A stretch of DNA of 64,000 bases from Pseudonocardia cypriaca. GTDB taxonomy: Bacteria; Actinomycetota; Actinomycetes; Mycobacteriales; Pseudonocardiaceae. Under the pieces are notes generated by a model that worked only from the letters and a program-made list of their open reading frames with translations, was not told the DNA's origin and ran no database searches. The DNA is taken from contig NZ_VFPH01000001.1 in NCBI RefSeq assembly GCF_006717045.1, positions 1,922,001 through 1,986,000 on the forward strand, given 5' to 3'. Of this stretch, positions 1 to 7,352 are shown one piece after another; position 1 is the stretch's first letter; every line of letters starts with the position of its first letter. A program made the translations under genes and the position numbers.

Positions 1-595
1 CAGTGGCCAGCAGTTCCAGTGCGCCCCGGACGCGGGCCCGCGTGCGCCACTCGCCGAGGCCGCAGCCGGTGGCGTCGCGGAAGAGGCGGTGCAGCGTCCG
101 CGGGCTGGTACCGGCGTACCGGGCCATGGCCTCGACGCCGCGGTCGTCGGCCGGGTCGGCGAGCAGGGCGTCGGCCACGCGACGGGCGCGCTCGTCGGCC
201 GGCATGGCCAGCTCGACCGACGCGACGGGCGCCGGCACGAGCTGGTCGAACAGCACGGCCTCGGCCCGGGCGCGCTCGGCGTCACCCAGCTCGGCCCGGC
301 CGAGATGACCGATCAGGGCGGCGAGCAGGGGGGCCACCGCGAGCACGGTCGGCCGGTCGAAGCCTTCCGGGGCCCGGGCGGGGCGCAGGTAGAGGCTGTG
401 CATCGCGGTGGCGGTGGCCGCGGCGGTGGTGTGCCGCACCCCGGCCGGGATCCACAGCGCGCGGGTGGGTGGGAGCGCCCACGTCGTGTCGCCGGCCGAG
501 ATCGACAGCACCCCCCGCTCGGCCCATGCGAGCTGGTGGGTCGGGTGGACGTGCTCGGCGAACCGGTGGCCGCGGGCGAGCGCGAACCTCCCCAC
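1..595 (-). CDS. AraC-family transcriptional regulator with N-terminal cupin (3' end cut by window edge)
   Basis: 198 residues are visible; the C-terminus lies left of the window. The N-terminal third is a cupin-like sensor domain (HVHPTHQLAWAERG, then WALPPTRALWIPAGVRH), as in the small AraC regulators of the NimR/YdeC type. The C-terminal part starts an AraC helix-turn-helix (ARYAGTSPRTLHRLFRDATG). An in-frame TAG about 70 bases upstream and the lack of other start codons between it and 595 make GTG at 595 the only reasonable start. The gene is divergent from the methyltransferase at 714. Its ligand cannot be inferred. The family call is firm; the target, probably a neighbouring efflux or metabolic gene, is unknown. 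Confidence 0.85.
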   Translation of the reverse strand, partial: MGRFALARGHRFAEHVHPTHQLAWAERGVLSISAGDTTWALPPTRALWIPAGVRHTTAAATATAMHSLYLRPARAPEGFDRPTVLAVAPLLAALIGHLGRAELGDAERARAEAVLFDQLVPAPVASVELAMPADERARRVADALLADPADDRGVEAMARYAGTSPRTLHRLFRDATGCGLGEWRTRARVRGALELLAT

Positions 596-713
596 GAGCG
601 CGGCGCCCAGCGGTGGGGCGAGGAGGCCGGTGGGATGGCCGGAACGCGACACGGAACGGCAGGCTAGCCGGTGCCGGACAGCGCGCCCCGGTCCTAGCCT
701 CGGGAGGGTGCCG

Positions 714-1271
714 ATGAACCTGCTGCACCGCCGGATCTGCCGCTCCGACGCCTGGGCCACCCGGATGCACGGAGAGGTACTGCCCTGGGTGTGCCGCACG
801 GTGCCGCTGGACGGCGACGTGCTCGAGATCGGGCCGGGCTACGGCGTCACCACCCGCTGGCTCGCCGAGAAGGGCGGGCGCCTCACCGCGGTGGAGGTCG
901 ACCCGGACCTCGCCGCCGGCGTGCGCGCCGGCCTGGGGGACCGCGTCGACGTGCACACCGGTGACGGCGCGGCCCTACCGTTCCCCGACGAGTCCTTCGA
1001 CACCGTCGTCTGCTTCACGATGCTGCACCACGTCCCCTCGCCGGAGCAGCAGGACCAGCTGTTCGCCGAGGCGGCCCGCGTGCTGCGGCCCGGTGGCGTG
1101 TTCGCGGGCCTCGACAGCCGCCTCAACCTGCGGTTCCGGCTGATCCACATCGGCGACACCATGACGGTCGTCGACCCGGACGGCCTTCCCGACCGCCTCA
1201 GCGCCGCGGGCCTCGCCGGCATCGAGGTCGACACCGTGCCCCGGGCCTTCCGCTTCCGCGCGACCCGGTAG
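714..1271 (+). CDS. Class I SAM-dependent methyltransferase
   Basis: 185 aa. It contains the class I methyltransferase signature: motif I DVLEIGPGYGVTTRWLAEKG around residues 35-54, the acidic residue of motif II in AVEVDPD, then a LPFPDESFDTVVCFTMLHH stretch and the VLRPGGVF motif, as in the Methyltransf_11 family. The substrate is unknown. ATG at 714 is preferred because GGGAGG at 702-707 sits six bases upstream; the in-frame GTG at 708 directly abuts that site. It is divergent from the AraC gene and convergent with the response regulator at 1281. The protein is shorter than many relatives at its C-terminus, so it may act on a small molecule. Confidence 0.85.
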   Translation: MNLLHRRICRSDAWATRMHGEVLPWVCRTVPLDGDVLEIGPGYGVTTRWLAEKGGRLTAVEVDPDLAAGVRAGLGDRVDVHTGDGAALPFPDESFDTVVCFTMLHHVPSPEQQDQLFAEAARVLRPGGVFAGLDSRLNLRFRLIHIGDTMTVVDPDGLPDRLSAAGLAGIEVDTVPRAFRFRATR

Positions 1272-1280
1272 CGCGACCCG

Positions 1281-1886
1281 TCAGAGCCAGCCCTGTTCCC
1301 GGGCCATGCGGTAGGCCTCGGCGCGGGTGGGGACGGCGAGCTTCGCGGTGATCGCCGCGAGGTGGTTGCGGACCGTGCCCTGCGACAAGTGCACGCGCCT
1401 GGCGACGACCGCGACGGCGGTGTCGGCGCCCGCCTCGCGCAGGACCTCCAGCTCGCGCGGGGTGAGCGGGCACGGCTGGGCCGTGAGGGCGTCGGCGGCG
1501 AGGGCGGGGTCGACGTAGCGGGCGCCGCCGTGCACCCTCCGGATCACGTCGGCGAGGGCGCCACCGGGGGAGCCCTTGGGCAGGAACCCCTTGGCCCCGG
1601 CGGCGAGCGCGCGCTGCAGGTGCGGCGGGCGGCCGTGCCCGGTGAGGATCACGACGTTGCAGGACGGCAGTGCGGTCGCCAGCTCCGCGGCGACCTCGAT
1701 GCCGTCGAGCCCCGGCATCTCGAGGTCGACGACCGCGACGTCCGGGCGGTGGGCCACGGCCGCTTCGACGGCCGCGCGTCCGTCGCCCGCCTGGGCGACG
1801 ACCTCGAGGTCGGGCTCCAGGCCGAGCAGAGCGGCGACCGCGGTGCGGATCAGCTCCTCGTCGTCGGCGAGCAGGACGCGGATCAC
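1281..1886 (-). CDS. LuxR/NarL-family response regulator
   Basis: 201 aa. An N-terminal receiver domain (MIRVLLADDEE, phospho-acceptor Asp near 54 in VVDLEMPG, conserved Lys in GAKGFLPKGS near 104) is followed by a LuxR-type helix-turn-helix (LTPRELEVLRE, LSQGTVRNHLAAI). It is the output partner of the histidine kinase encoded immediately upstream. Its GTG start overlaps the kinase TGA in a GTGA (1883-1886), so translation is probably coupled. This DesK/LiaR-type arrangement is usual for actinobacterial membrane-stress systems, but the signal and target genes cannot be told from the sequence. Confidence 0.93.
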   Translation of the reverse strand: MIRVLLADDEELIRTAVAALLGLEPDLEVVAQAGDGRAAVEAAVAHRPDVAVVDLEMPGLDGIEVAAELATALPSCNVVILTGHGRPPHLQRALAAGAKGFLPKGSPGGALADVIRRVHGGARYVDPALAADALTAQPCPLTPRELEVLREAGADTAVAVVARRVHLSQGTVRNHLAAITAKLAVPTRAEAYRMAREQGWL

Positions 1887-3040
1887 GACGTCGGCACCGG
1901 CACCACGGCGTCGAGGGTGAACACCCCGTCCGCGACGGAGGTGTGCAGCCGCCCGCCCGAGCCGCCGAGCCGGTCGGACAGCCCCTGCAGCCCCGAGCTG
2001 TACGCGTCCGGGCGTGCCTCGCCCGCGCCGTCGTTCGCGACGGTGAGCCGCACCTCGTCCGCACCCCGCACGAGATCGATCCTGCACCACGTCGCGCGGC
2101 TGTGGCGCAGCACGTTGGTGCCGGCCTCGCGGACGGTCGCGGCGAGCCCGGTGGCGACCGCGTCCGGGAGTGGCCCCGGGTCGCCGGTGACCGTGCACCG
2201 CACCCCTGACGAACCGAGCACCCGCGCGACCGCGTCCAGCTGAGCGGCGAGGTCGACCGCCCGGTACCCGTGCACGACCTCGCGCATCTCGGCGAGCGCT
2301 GCGGCCGCGAGCTCGCGCACCTCGCCCGCCTCCCGGCCGGCGCGCTCGGGGTCGACGGTGGCGAGCCGCTGGGCGAGCTCGGCCTTCACGGCGATCACCG
2401 AGAGGTGGTGGCCGAGCAGGTCGTGCACGTCGCGGGCGAACCTCAACCGTTCCTCGGTGATGGCGAGCCGGGCCCGCGCCTCGCGCCCGTCCCGGGCCTC
2501 GAGGACCAGGTGCCACAGCACGACCGGCAGCCCGTGGATGGCGAGCAGGCTCACCCCCATCCCCGCGGTGATCAGCGCGAAGGTGGTGGGGGAGCCGCCG
2601 GTGACGACCCCGACCAGCGCGGAGAGCGCGGTGGCCAGCACGGCCACGACCGCCGCGAGATTGGTGCGCATCAGCAACGGGACGGACCCCACCACAGCGG
2701 CGCCGAGCCACGCCCAGGTGTCCCAGCCCTCGGCGCCCTCGGTGGCGACCGGCGCGGCGAGGGGTACCGACCCGAGCGCGGCCACCAGGAAGGCGACGAC
2801 GTAGCGCCTGCGCGTCCGCTCCGCGAGACCCGGGGTCGCCGCGGCGTAGAGCGCGGCGGCCTGCGTGCCCGCGACCGCGAGGATCGCGATGCCGCCCAGC
2901 ACCTGCCACAGCGGGCGGGCCTCGAAGCGCACCACCCCGATGCCGGGCCACGTCACCGTCGACGCGACCGCGACGACCAGCGAGCCGAGCACGGCCGCGC
3001 GCACCCGGCCGAGGCGGGGGTCGCGCGTGTCGGTCGGCAC
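1883..3040 (-). CDS. NarL/DesK-type membrane sensor histidine kinase
   Basis: 385 aa. About five or six hydrophobic segments occupy residues 15-180. They are followed by a HisKA_3 dimerisation/phosphoacceptor segment (RDVHDLLGHHLS, His206) and a HATPase_c domain with N-box (REAGTNVLRHS) and G-box (SSGLQGLSDRLGG). GTG at 3040 is chosen as start: longer reading through to 3094 and beyond would overlap the divergent flavodoxin gene that starts at 3093. It is cotranscribed with the response regulator (4-base overlap). Its topology, a multi-TM sensor with no extracytoplasmic domain, suggests sensing in or at the membrane. Confidence 0.9.
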   Translation of the reverse strand: MPTDTRDPRLGRVRAAVLGSLVVAVASTVTWPGIGVVRFEARPLWQVLGGIAILAVAGTQAAALYAAATPGLAERTRRRYVVAFLVAALGSVPLAAPVATEGAEGWDTWAWLGAAVVGSVPLLMRTNLAAVVAVLATALSALVGVVTGGSPTTFALITAGMGVSLLAIHGLPVVLWHLVLEARDGREARARLAITEERLRFARDVHDLLGHHLSVIAVKAELAQRLATVDPERAGREAGEVRELAAAALAEMREVVHGYRAVDLAAQLDAVARVLGSSGVRCTVTGDPGPLPDAVATGLAATVREAGTNVLRHSRATWCRIDLVRGADEVRLTVANDGAGEARPDAYSSGLQGLSDRLGGSGGRLHTSVADGVFTLDAVVPVPTS

Positions 3041-3092
3041 GACGGGATCATGCCCGGTGGTTGCCCGTACCGTCGCCGGGTACCGCCAGTCC

Positions 3093-3710
3093 ATGACCAA
3101 CTCCGCACCGCTCACGGCGCTCGCGCTGAACTGCACCCTGACCCCGTCCCCGGGCGAGTCGAGCACCGAGCTCATGTCGGACCAGGTCCTCAACGCCCTG
3201 CGCGAGCACGGTGTGGAGGGTCGGAGCATCCGGGTGGTCGACCTCGACGTGAAGCCGGGGGTCGAGGCCGACATGGGCGCCGGCGACGCGTGGCCCGGGA
3301 TCCGGCAGCAGATGCTCGAGTCGGACATCCTCGTCATCGCCACGCCGACGTGGGTGGGGCAGCGCAGCAGCGTCGCGCAGCGGGTGATCGAACGGCTCGA
3401 CGCGGAGCTGTCCGCCACCGACGACGAGGGCAGGCTGGAGACGTTCGGCAAGGTCGCGCTCGCGGTCGTCGTCGGCAACGAGGACGGCGCCCACGCGATC
3501 ACCGCGGGTCTGTTCCAGGGCCTCAACGACGTGGGCTTCACGATCCCCGCTCAGGGCGGCGTGTACTGGAACGGCGAGGCGATGACCACCGGCGACTACA
3601 AGGACCTCGACGAGAAGCCCGAGGCGGTGGCGTCGACGATGAAGACCCTCGCCGCCAACGCCGCCCACCTCGCACGGCTGCTCAAGCAGGACCGCTACCC
3701 GCCGGCGTGA
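3093..3710 (+). CDS. Flavodoxin/NADPH-dependent FMN reductase-family protein
   Basis: 205 aa. The fold follows the flavodoxin-like FMN reductase pattern: LTALALNCTLTPSPGESST near the N-terminus (phosphate-binding loop), then ESDILVIATPTWVGQRSS, which matches the conserved SD-iv-aTPtW-G flavin-binding segment, and a VGNEDGAH segment that contacts the isoalloxazine ring. It probably binds FMN and reduces quinones or small electrophiles. ATG at 3093 lies between the divergent kinase start and the coding body. It converges with the DUF1990 gene at 3713 with only two bases between stops. Confidence 0.85.
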   Translation: MTNSAPLTALALNCTLTPSPGESSTELMSDQVLNALREHGVEGRSIRVVDLDVKPGVEADMGAGDAWPGIRQQMLESDILVIATPTWVGQRSSVAQRVIERLDAELSATDDEGRLETFGKVALAVVVGNEDGAHAITAGLFQGLNDVGFTIPAQGGVYWNGEAMTTGDYKDLDEKPEAVASTMKTLAANAAHLARLLKQDRYPPA

Positions 3711-3712
3711 GC

Positions 3713-4420
3713 TCAGGCGCCGGGGTGGGCGAACCGAAGGGTGAACGCCTCGAACCGGCCCGCCTCCACGCCGCTGGGTGCCCGGACGAGACCGTCCGGA
3801 CCGGGCTGCGGCGGCGAGGGTGGTGCCTGCAGCAGCGTCCGTAGCCGGGCCAGCGCCTGCCGGTAGAACCTCACCTGCGTGTGCCGCCCGAACAGCCGGA
3901 ACCCCAGCCGGAGCATCGGGTTGCGGATGGGCGCGCGCCGCGAGTAGGCGAGGATCCGGAACTCGACCCGCCCGGTCTCCAGCTCCTTGGCCAGCTCGTA
4001 GGTCAACCGTCCCTGCTCGAGGTGGCCGCGCAGGGTCTGGTACGACCAGCCGATCACGCGTTCCGGACCGTGCGGTCCGGCGCGCACCTCGTCGTGCTGG
4101 GCGGTGATGCGCACTCCCAGCAGGAAGCGCAGCACGAGGAACCGGCCCTCCAGCAGCATGTCGCGACCGACCAGGTCGCCCGGGTAGTGGAAGGCCGCGC
4201 GCAGGATCGAGGGGTCGCTGAACTCGTAGTGGTTCACCAGCGCCCCCGCGGTCTCGAGGAGGCCGCCCGGCTCCGGCTCGCCCGGCTCCTCCCGGCCGAG
4301 CTCCAGCACGCAGCGGTCGACGTGCCAGCCGGTCGTGACCACGGGCGGGGCCTCCGCCTCGGCGTAGTTGACCGGGAGGTCGCGCAGAGCGGCGACGGCG
4401 TCGGCGAGCGGTGGCCTCAC
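3713..4420 (-). CDS. DUF1990-family protein
   Basis: 235 aa, soluble. The pattern of a variable N-terminus, a central GVRITAQHDEVRAG/GWSYQTLRGHLEQG block and a C-terminal RRAPIRNPMLRLGFRLFGR motif matches the DUF1990 family, whose biochemical role is not established. The GWSYQTLRGHLEQGRL element resembles the RLATLRGHLEAGQI segment of the protein encoded at 4728-5387, so the two are probably distant paralogues. GTG at 4420 overlaps the stop of the upstream small membrane protein (GTGA at 4417-4420), indicating one operon. No catalytic residues are evident. Confidence 0.75.
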   Translation of the reverse strand: MRPPLADAVAALRDLPVNYAEAEAPPVVTTGWHVDRCVLELGREEPGEPEPGGLLETAGALVNHYEFSDPSILRAAFHYPGDLVGRDMLLEGRFLVLRFLLGVRITAQHDEVRAGPHGPERVIGWSYQTLRGHLEQGRLTYELAKELETGRVEFRILAYSRRAPIRNPMLRLGFRLFGRHTQVRFYRQALARLRTLLQAPPSPPQPGPDGLVRAPSGVEAGRFEAFTLRFAHPGA

Positions 4421-4674
4421 CGGTCGGTGACGCGGTGGGAGACGTCGTCGGCGGTGTCCCCGATCAGCCAGAACATCGGGGGCCACAGCCCGACGAAGAG
4501 GGCACGGCGCTCGGCGTTGCCCCGCTCGTCCTGGTCCACCGTCTTGGCGTGCAGCCAGAGCCCGATGCAGAGTCCGATGGAGGCGAGCGACGCGGCGCGA
4601 CAGGCGAGCGCGGCGCGGCTCAGCAGGGCCGCGTTCGGGATCATGTGCGGCGGGTACCCGAGCGCCCGTGCCAC
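4417..4674 (-). CDS. Small membrane protein, function unknown
   Basis: 85 aa from GTG 4674, or 75 aa from ATG 4644. GTG is slightly favoured because a G-rich stretch lies just upstream. It has one clear hydrophobic segment (RAASLASIGLCIGLWLHAK) and a second weaker one (LFVGLWPPMFWLIG), so it is probably a two-helix integral membrane protein. Its stop overlaps the start of the DUF1990 gene and it is divergent from the second DUF1990-like gene at 4728. I do not recognise a family. Confidence 0.65.
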   Translation of the reverse strand: MARALGYPPHMIPNAALLSRAALACRAASLASIGLCIGLWLHAKTVDQDERGNAERRALFVGLWPPMFWLIGDTADDVSHRVTDR

Positions 4675-4727
4675 TACGCCCCCGTTCGCGCCGCGCCCCC
4701 GGCGGTCTCCCTCACCGGACCGCGATC

Positions 4728-5387
4728 GTGCTGCGCTGGCCGCTCGGCCTCGCCAGGGTGAGCTGGCGCTACATGTGGCGCACCACCCCGATGCACCGCA
4801 CCGAGACGGTCGCGGACGCGTCCGAGCGGCCGTGGACCGTCCCGGAGGACGTGGTCGACGACGACCTGCAACGCATCGAGGACGGCGTCGGCCCGCTGCT
4901 GCACCGTCGCTACTCGGTGCGGATCGCGGACGCATCGCTCCCGGCGGAGCAGGTGATCGGGCGGTTCTCCGGTGACCCGAACTGCGGCGCGCCCGCCGAG
5001 GTCGCGGTGTTCGAGAAGGTCCGCGGGGCCGAAGGCGGCGCTGCCGTCGGTGACGAGTTCCTGATCCGGATGCCGGGCCCGTGGGACGGGCCGGTCCGGG
5101 TGATCGCCACGGGTCCCACGTCGTTGCGGCTGGCGACCCTGCGGGGGCACCTCGAAGCCGGGCAGATCGAGTTCCGGTGCCGCACCGAGGACGGCGAGCT
5201 GCTGTTCGAGATCGAGTCGTGGGCCCGTTCCGGTGACCGGCTCTCCGACCTGCTCTACACCCGGTTGCGGCTGGCGAAGGAGATCCAGCTGAACCTCTGG
5301 GTGGAGACGTGCCTGCGACTCGCCCGTGACGTCGGGGGACGGCCACGCGGCGGGGTGCGGATCGAGACCCACCGGGTGCGTGACTGA
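4728..5387 (+). CDS. DUF1990-like protein
   Basis: 219 aa from GTG 4728; an in-frame ATG at 4668 would add 20 residues that look like low-complexity upstream DNA, so the GTG is preferred. Recognisable features are FSGDPNCGAPAEVAVFEKV, the LIRMPGPWDGPVRVIATGP block and RLATLRGHLEAGQIEFRC, the last of which resembles the core motif of the DUF1990 protein on the opposite strand at 3713-4420. No membrane segment or signal peptide is seen. Function unknown; the mirrored pairing with a related gene suggests an old inverted duplication. Confidence 0.68.
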   Translation: MLRWPLGLARVSWRYMWRTTPMHRTETVADASERPWTVPEDVVDDDLQRIEDGVGPLLHRRYSVRIADASLPAEQVIGRFSGDPNCGAPAEVAVFEKVRGAEGGAAVGDEFLIRMPGPWDGPVRVIATGPTSLRLATLRGHLEAGQIEFRCRTEDGELLFEIESWARSGDRLSDLLYTRLRLAKEIQLNLWVETCLRLARDVGGRPRGGVRIETHRVRD

Positions 5388-5465
5388 CCGGCCGGGTGTG
5401 GCCGCCGGGGGCGCCGGGTAAGCGAGATCGGTAAGCAGCCTGACGAGGAGGAGGTGCGCGTCGTC

Positions 5466-6137
5466 ATGGCGCAGCGCGACTACGAGGAGCAGCCGGAGGC
5501 CCCGGATCTGGGTGCGTCCGTTCAGCTGGAGAGCGAGGAGCACCTCGCGGCCCCCGCGGGCGACCGGGACGGCCTCGACGCCGGCTACTCGCCACCCGAC
5601 CGGCCCTACCTCGCCGATTCGGACGAGGTCACCGCGCGCGGCATGAGGGAGGGCGCCTCGCTCGACGAACGGCTGAGCCGCGAGCGCGGCGACGAGCCGG
5701 TGGACGCCGACCGGTCCGGCCGCATCGCGCTCGCCGACGAAGGTGCCGCGCTGGAGACGCCGGACGCCATGGACGGGGTGGACGTCGGCATCGACGGCGG
5801 CGCCGCCTCGGCCGAGGAGGCCGCCGTGCACGTCACCGACGAGCCGGGCGCGCCCGTCGAGGTGGAGCCGTCCGTGGCCGGTTCACCCGAGCTCGACGAC
5901 CCGGAGCTCGACGCCGCGCTGGGCGCCGACCCCGAGTCCGACGAGGCCGCGACCCAGGCCGCGCGGGACGTGCGGGCCGACGGTGACGTGTTCGACCCCG
6001 GCCTCCCCGGCGGGGCGAGGGCCGCGGAGCCCGGCGCCGAACCGGTGGCCGAGGGGATCGACACCGATCCGGAGTCCGGGGGAGCGGCGGCCGGTGCGGA
6101 CGGCCGCCAGGACGCCGGACCGGATGCGTGGAGGTGA
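5466..6137 (+). CDS. DUF5709-type acidic, low-complexity protein
   Basis: 223 aa, strongly acidic and rich in Ala, Asp, Glu and Pro. The N-terminal YSPPDRPYLADSDE and LDERLSRERGDE segments match the DUF5709 proteins of actinobacteria, for which no function is known. The rest is probably disordered. ATG at 5466 has a GAGGAGG element at 5447-5453; spacing is 12 bases, long but workable, while the in-frame GTG at 5454 touches that site. It is convergent with the SsgA-like gene, six bases between stops. Confidence 0.72.
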   Translation: MAQRDYEEQPEAPDLGASVQLESEEHLAAPAGDRDGLDAGYSPPDRPYLADSDEVTARGMREGASLDERLSRERGDEPVDADRSGRIALADEGAALETPDAMDGVDVGIDGGAASAEEAAVHVTDEPGAPVEVEPSVAGSPELDDPELDAALGADPESDEAATQAARDVRADGDVFDPGLPGGARAAEPGAEPVAEGIDTDPESGGAAAGADGRQDAGPDAWR

Positions 6138-6143
6138 CGTCCC

Positions 6144-6557
6144 CTACGCACCGCAGCTGCGGGTGATGCGGGCGATCTCGCCGTCGAGGTCCATCCGCTC
6201 CGCCTCGGTGCCGACGGGCACCATCGCGAGCGTGGCTTCGACGAACGACCGCAGCAGGTCCTGGTCGACCTCGAGCACCGCGCGCCCGTCGTGCGAACGG
6301 ATCTCGATCTCGACGATGTCGTAGCCCTGCACGTTGAGCGGGCGCATCCGGACGTCGCCCTCACCCGTCGGCTCGTCGAGCGCGGCGATCACGAGCTCCC
6401 GCCCGATCAGCCACTCGACCCACCGGTCCTGTCTCGTGCGGACCGCGAGGGACACCGCGAACGGGTCGTACGCGCTGTAGCTCCACCGCGTGACGACCGG
6501 TGCGGGCTGGCCGTGCAGCACGGTGAACATGTCTTGCTGGACGAGATCGTTGGTCAT
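6144..6557 (-). CDS. SsgA/SsgB-like sporulation and cell-division protein (SALP family)
   Basis: 137 aa, the usual length of SsgA-like proteins. Family hallmarks are YDPFAVSLAVRTRQDRWVEW, GRELVIAALDEPTGEGDVRM, SHDGRAVLEVDQDLLRSF and VPVGTEAERMD. Members of this family are restricted to morphologically complex actinomycetes and direct septum site selection or peptidoglycan synthesis (SsgB recruits FtsZ in Streptomyces). Which member this is cannot be decided from one sequence. ATG at 6557 has a poly-G Shine-Dalgarno element about five bases upstream. The promoter should lie between 6558 and 6720. Confidence 0.85.
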   Translation of the reverse strand: MTNDLVQQDMFTVLHGQPAPVVTRWSYSAYDPFAVSLAVRTRQDRWVEWLIGRELVIAALDEPTGEGDVRMRPLNVQGYDIVEIEIRSHDGRAVLEVDQDLLRSFVEATLAMVPVGTEAERMDLDGEIARITRSCGA

Positions 6558-6719
6558 CGTCGCCCCCCTGGGCACTGGGGCCGCCCGCTCGTGCGGCGGC
6601 GTCACCCTCTGCATCGCAGCATGCCCCAGGAACGCTGCACTCGTGAGGAGACTTCACCCGAACAAGCGAGTGGGTGCCGGTAACGGTACGGAGCGTGAGT
6701 GATCGTTGCGGCAGCGGTG

Positions 6720-7145
6720 TCAGGGGTGTTCCGCCGTCACGACCCAGATGCCTTCGCTCCCCGTCCGGGCAGGTTGGGCGAGGGTGAGGGTGCGGCGTTC
6801 ACCGTCGGCGTTGCGCACGTCGACGCTGGTGCCGTCCGGGCCCGGGTAGGCCTCGGCGTCCGGCCAGTCGTGCGCGGCCGCCGCGTAGGCGATCGCCACC
6901 TCGGACGGGTCCAGCAGCCACGGCTGGGCGCCGCGGTCCACCTCCGCCTGCAGGGCCGCCGCGTCCGCCGCTGTCGCCGCGGGCCACGGCAGCTCCGCCC
7001 GTGCCGACGCCGGAGCGTCCGGGGGTGCCGTGCTGGTCGGCGGCAGGGGGCGGGGCTCCGGGGGAGCGCTCGTGCCCGGCGCGGCGGACGGGGCGCAGCC
7101 GGCGAGCAGGAACCCGGCGAGCAGACCTGCTGTGACGATCTTCAC
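6720..7145 (-). CDS. Predicted secreted lipoprotein, function unknown
   Basis: 141 aa from GTG 7145. A lipoprotein signal (KIVTAGLLAGFLLAGC, lipobox LLAG-C near residue 18) is followed by a Pro/Ser/Ala-rich linker and a small C-terminal domain (AIAYAAAAHDWPDAEAYPG through WVVTAEHP). An in-frame ATG at 7199 would put 18 charged residues before the signal peptide, so the shorter start is preferred. It is divergent from the acyl-CoA synthetase gene. No enzyme motif is seen. Confidence 0.72.
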   Translation of the reverse strand: MKIVTAGLLAGFLLAGCAPSAAPGTSAPPEPRPLPPTSTAPPDAPASARAELPWPAATAADAAALQAEVDRGAQPWLLDPSEVAIAYAAAAHDWPDAEAYPGPDGTSVDVRNADGERRTLTLAQPARTGSEGIWVVTAEHP

Positions 7146-7352
7146 TGCGACGATCTTCCCGACGGTCGGGCGAGAGGCGCGTCGGCCGGTCGGGATCACG
7201 GCGCCACCGTAGGGGCGCGGGCGTGGCCCCGGCCGTCGCCGCGCCGGACGCTTCCGGGGGACCGGCGCCCGACCCCTCCGTTCGGGGGTGAACCACGCGT
7301 CGCCGGAGTCATTAGGGTCAGGTCGGCAGCGCGGCTACTTCGAGGTGAGGTC

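Noticed and set aside
1883..3541. Longer histidine kinase beginning at 3541
   Set aside because: The extension is antisense to the flavodoxin gene and has no sensor-like content; GTG 3040 fits the family length.
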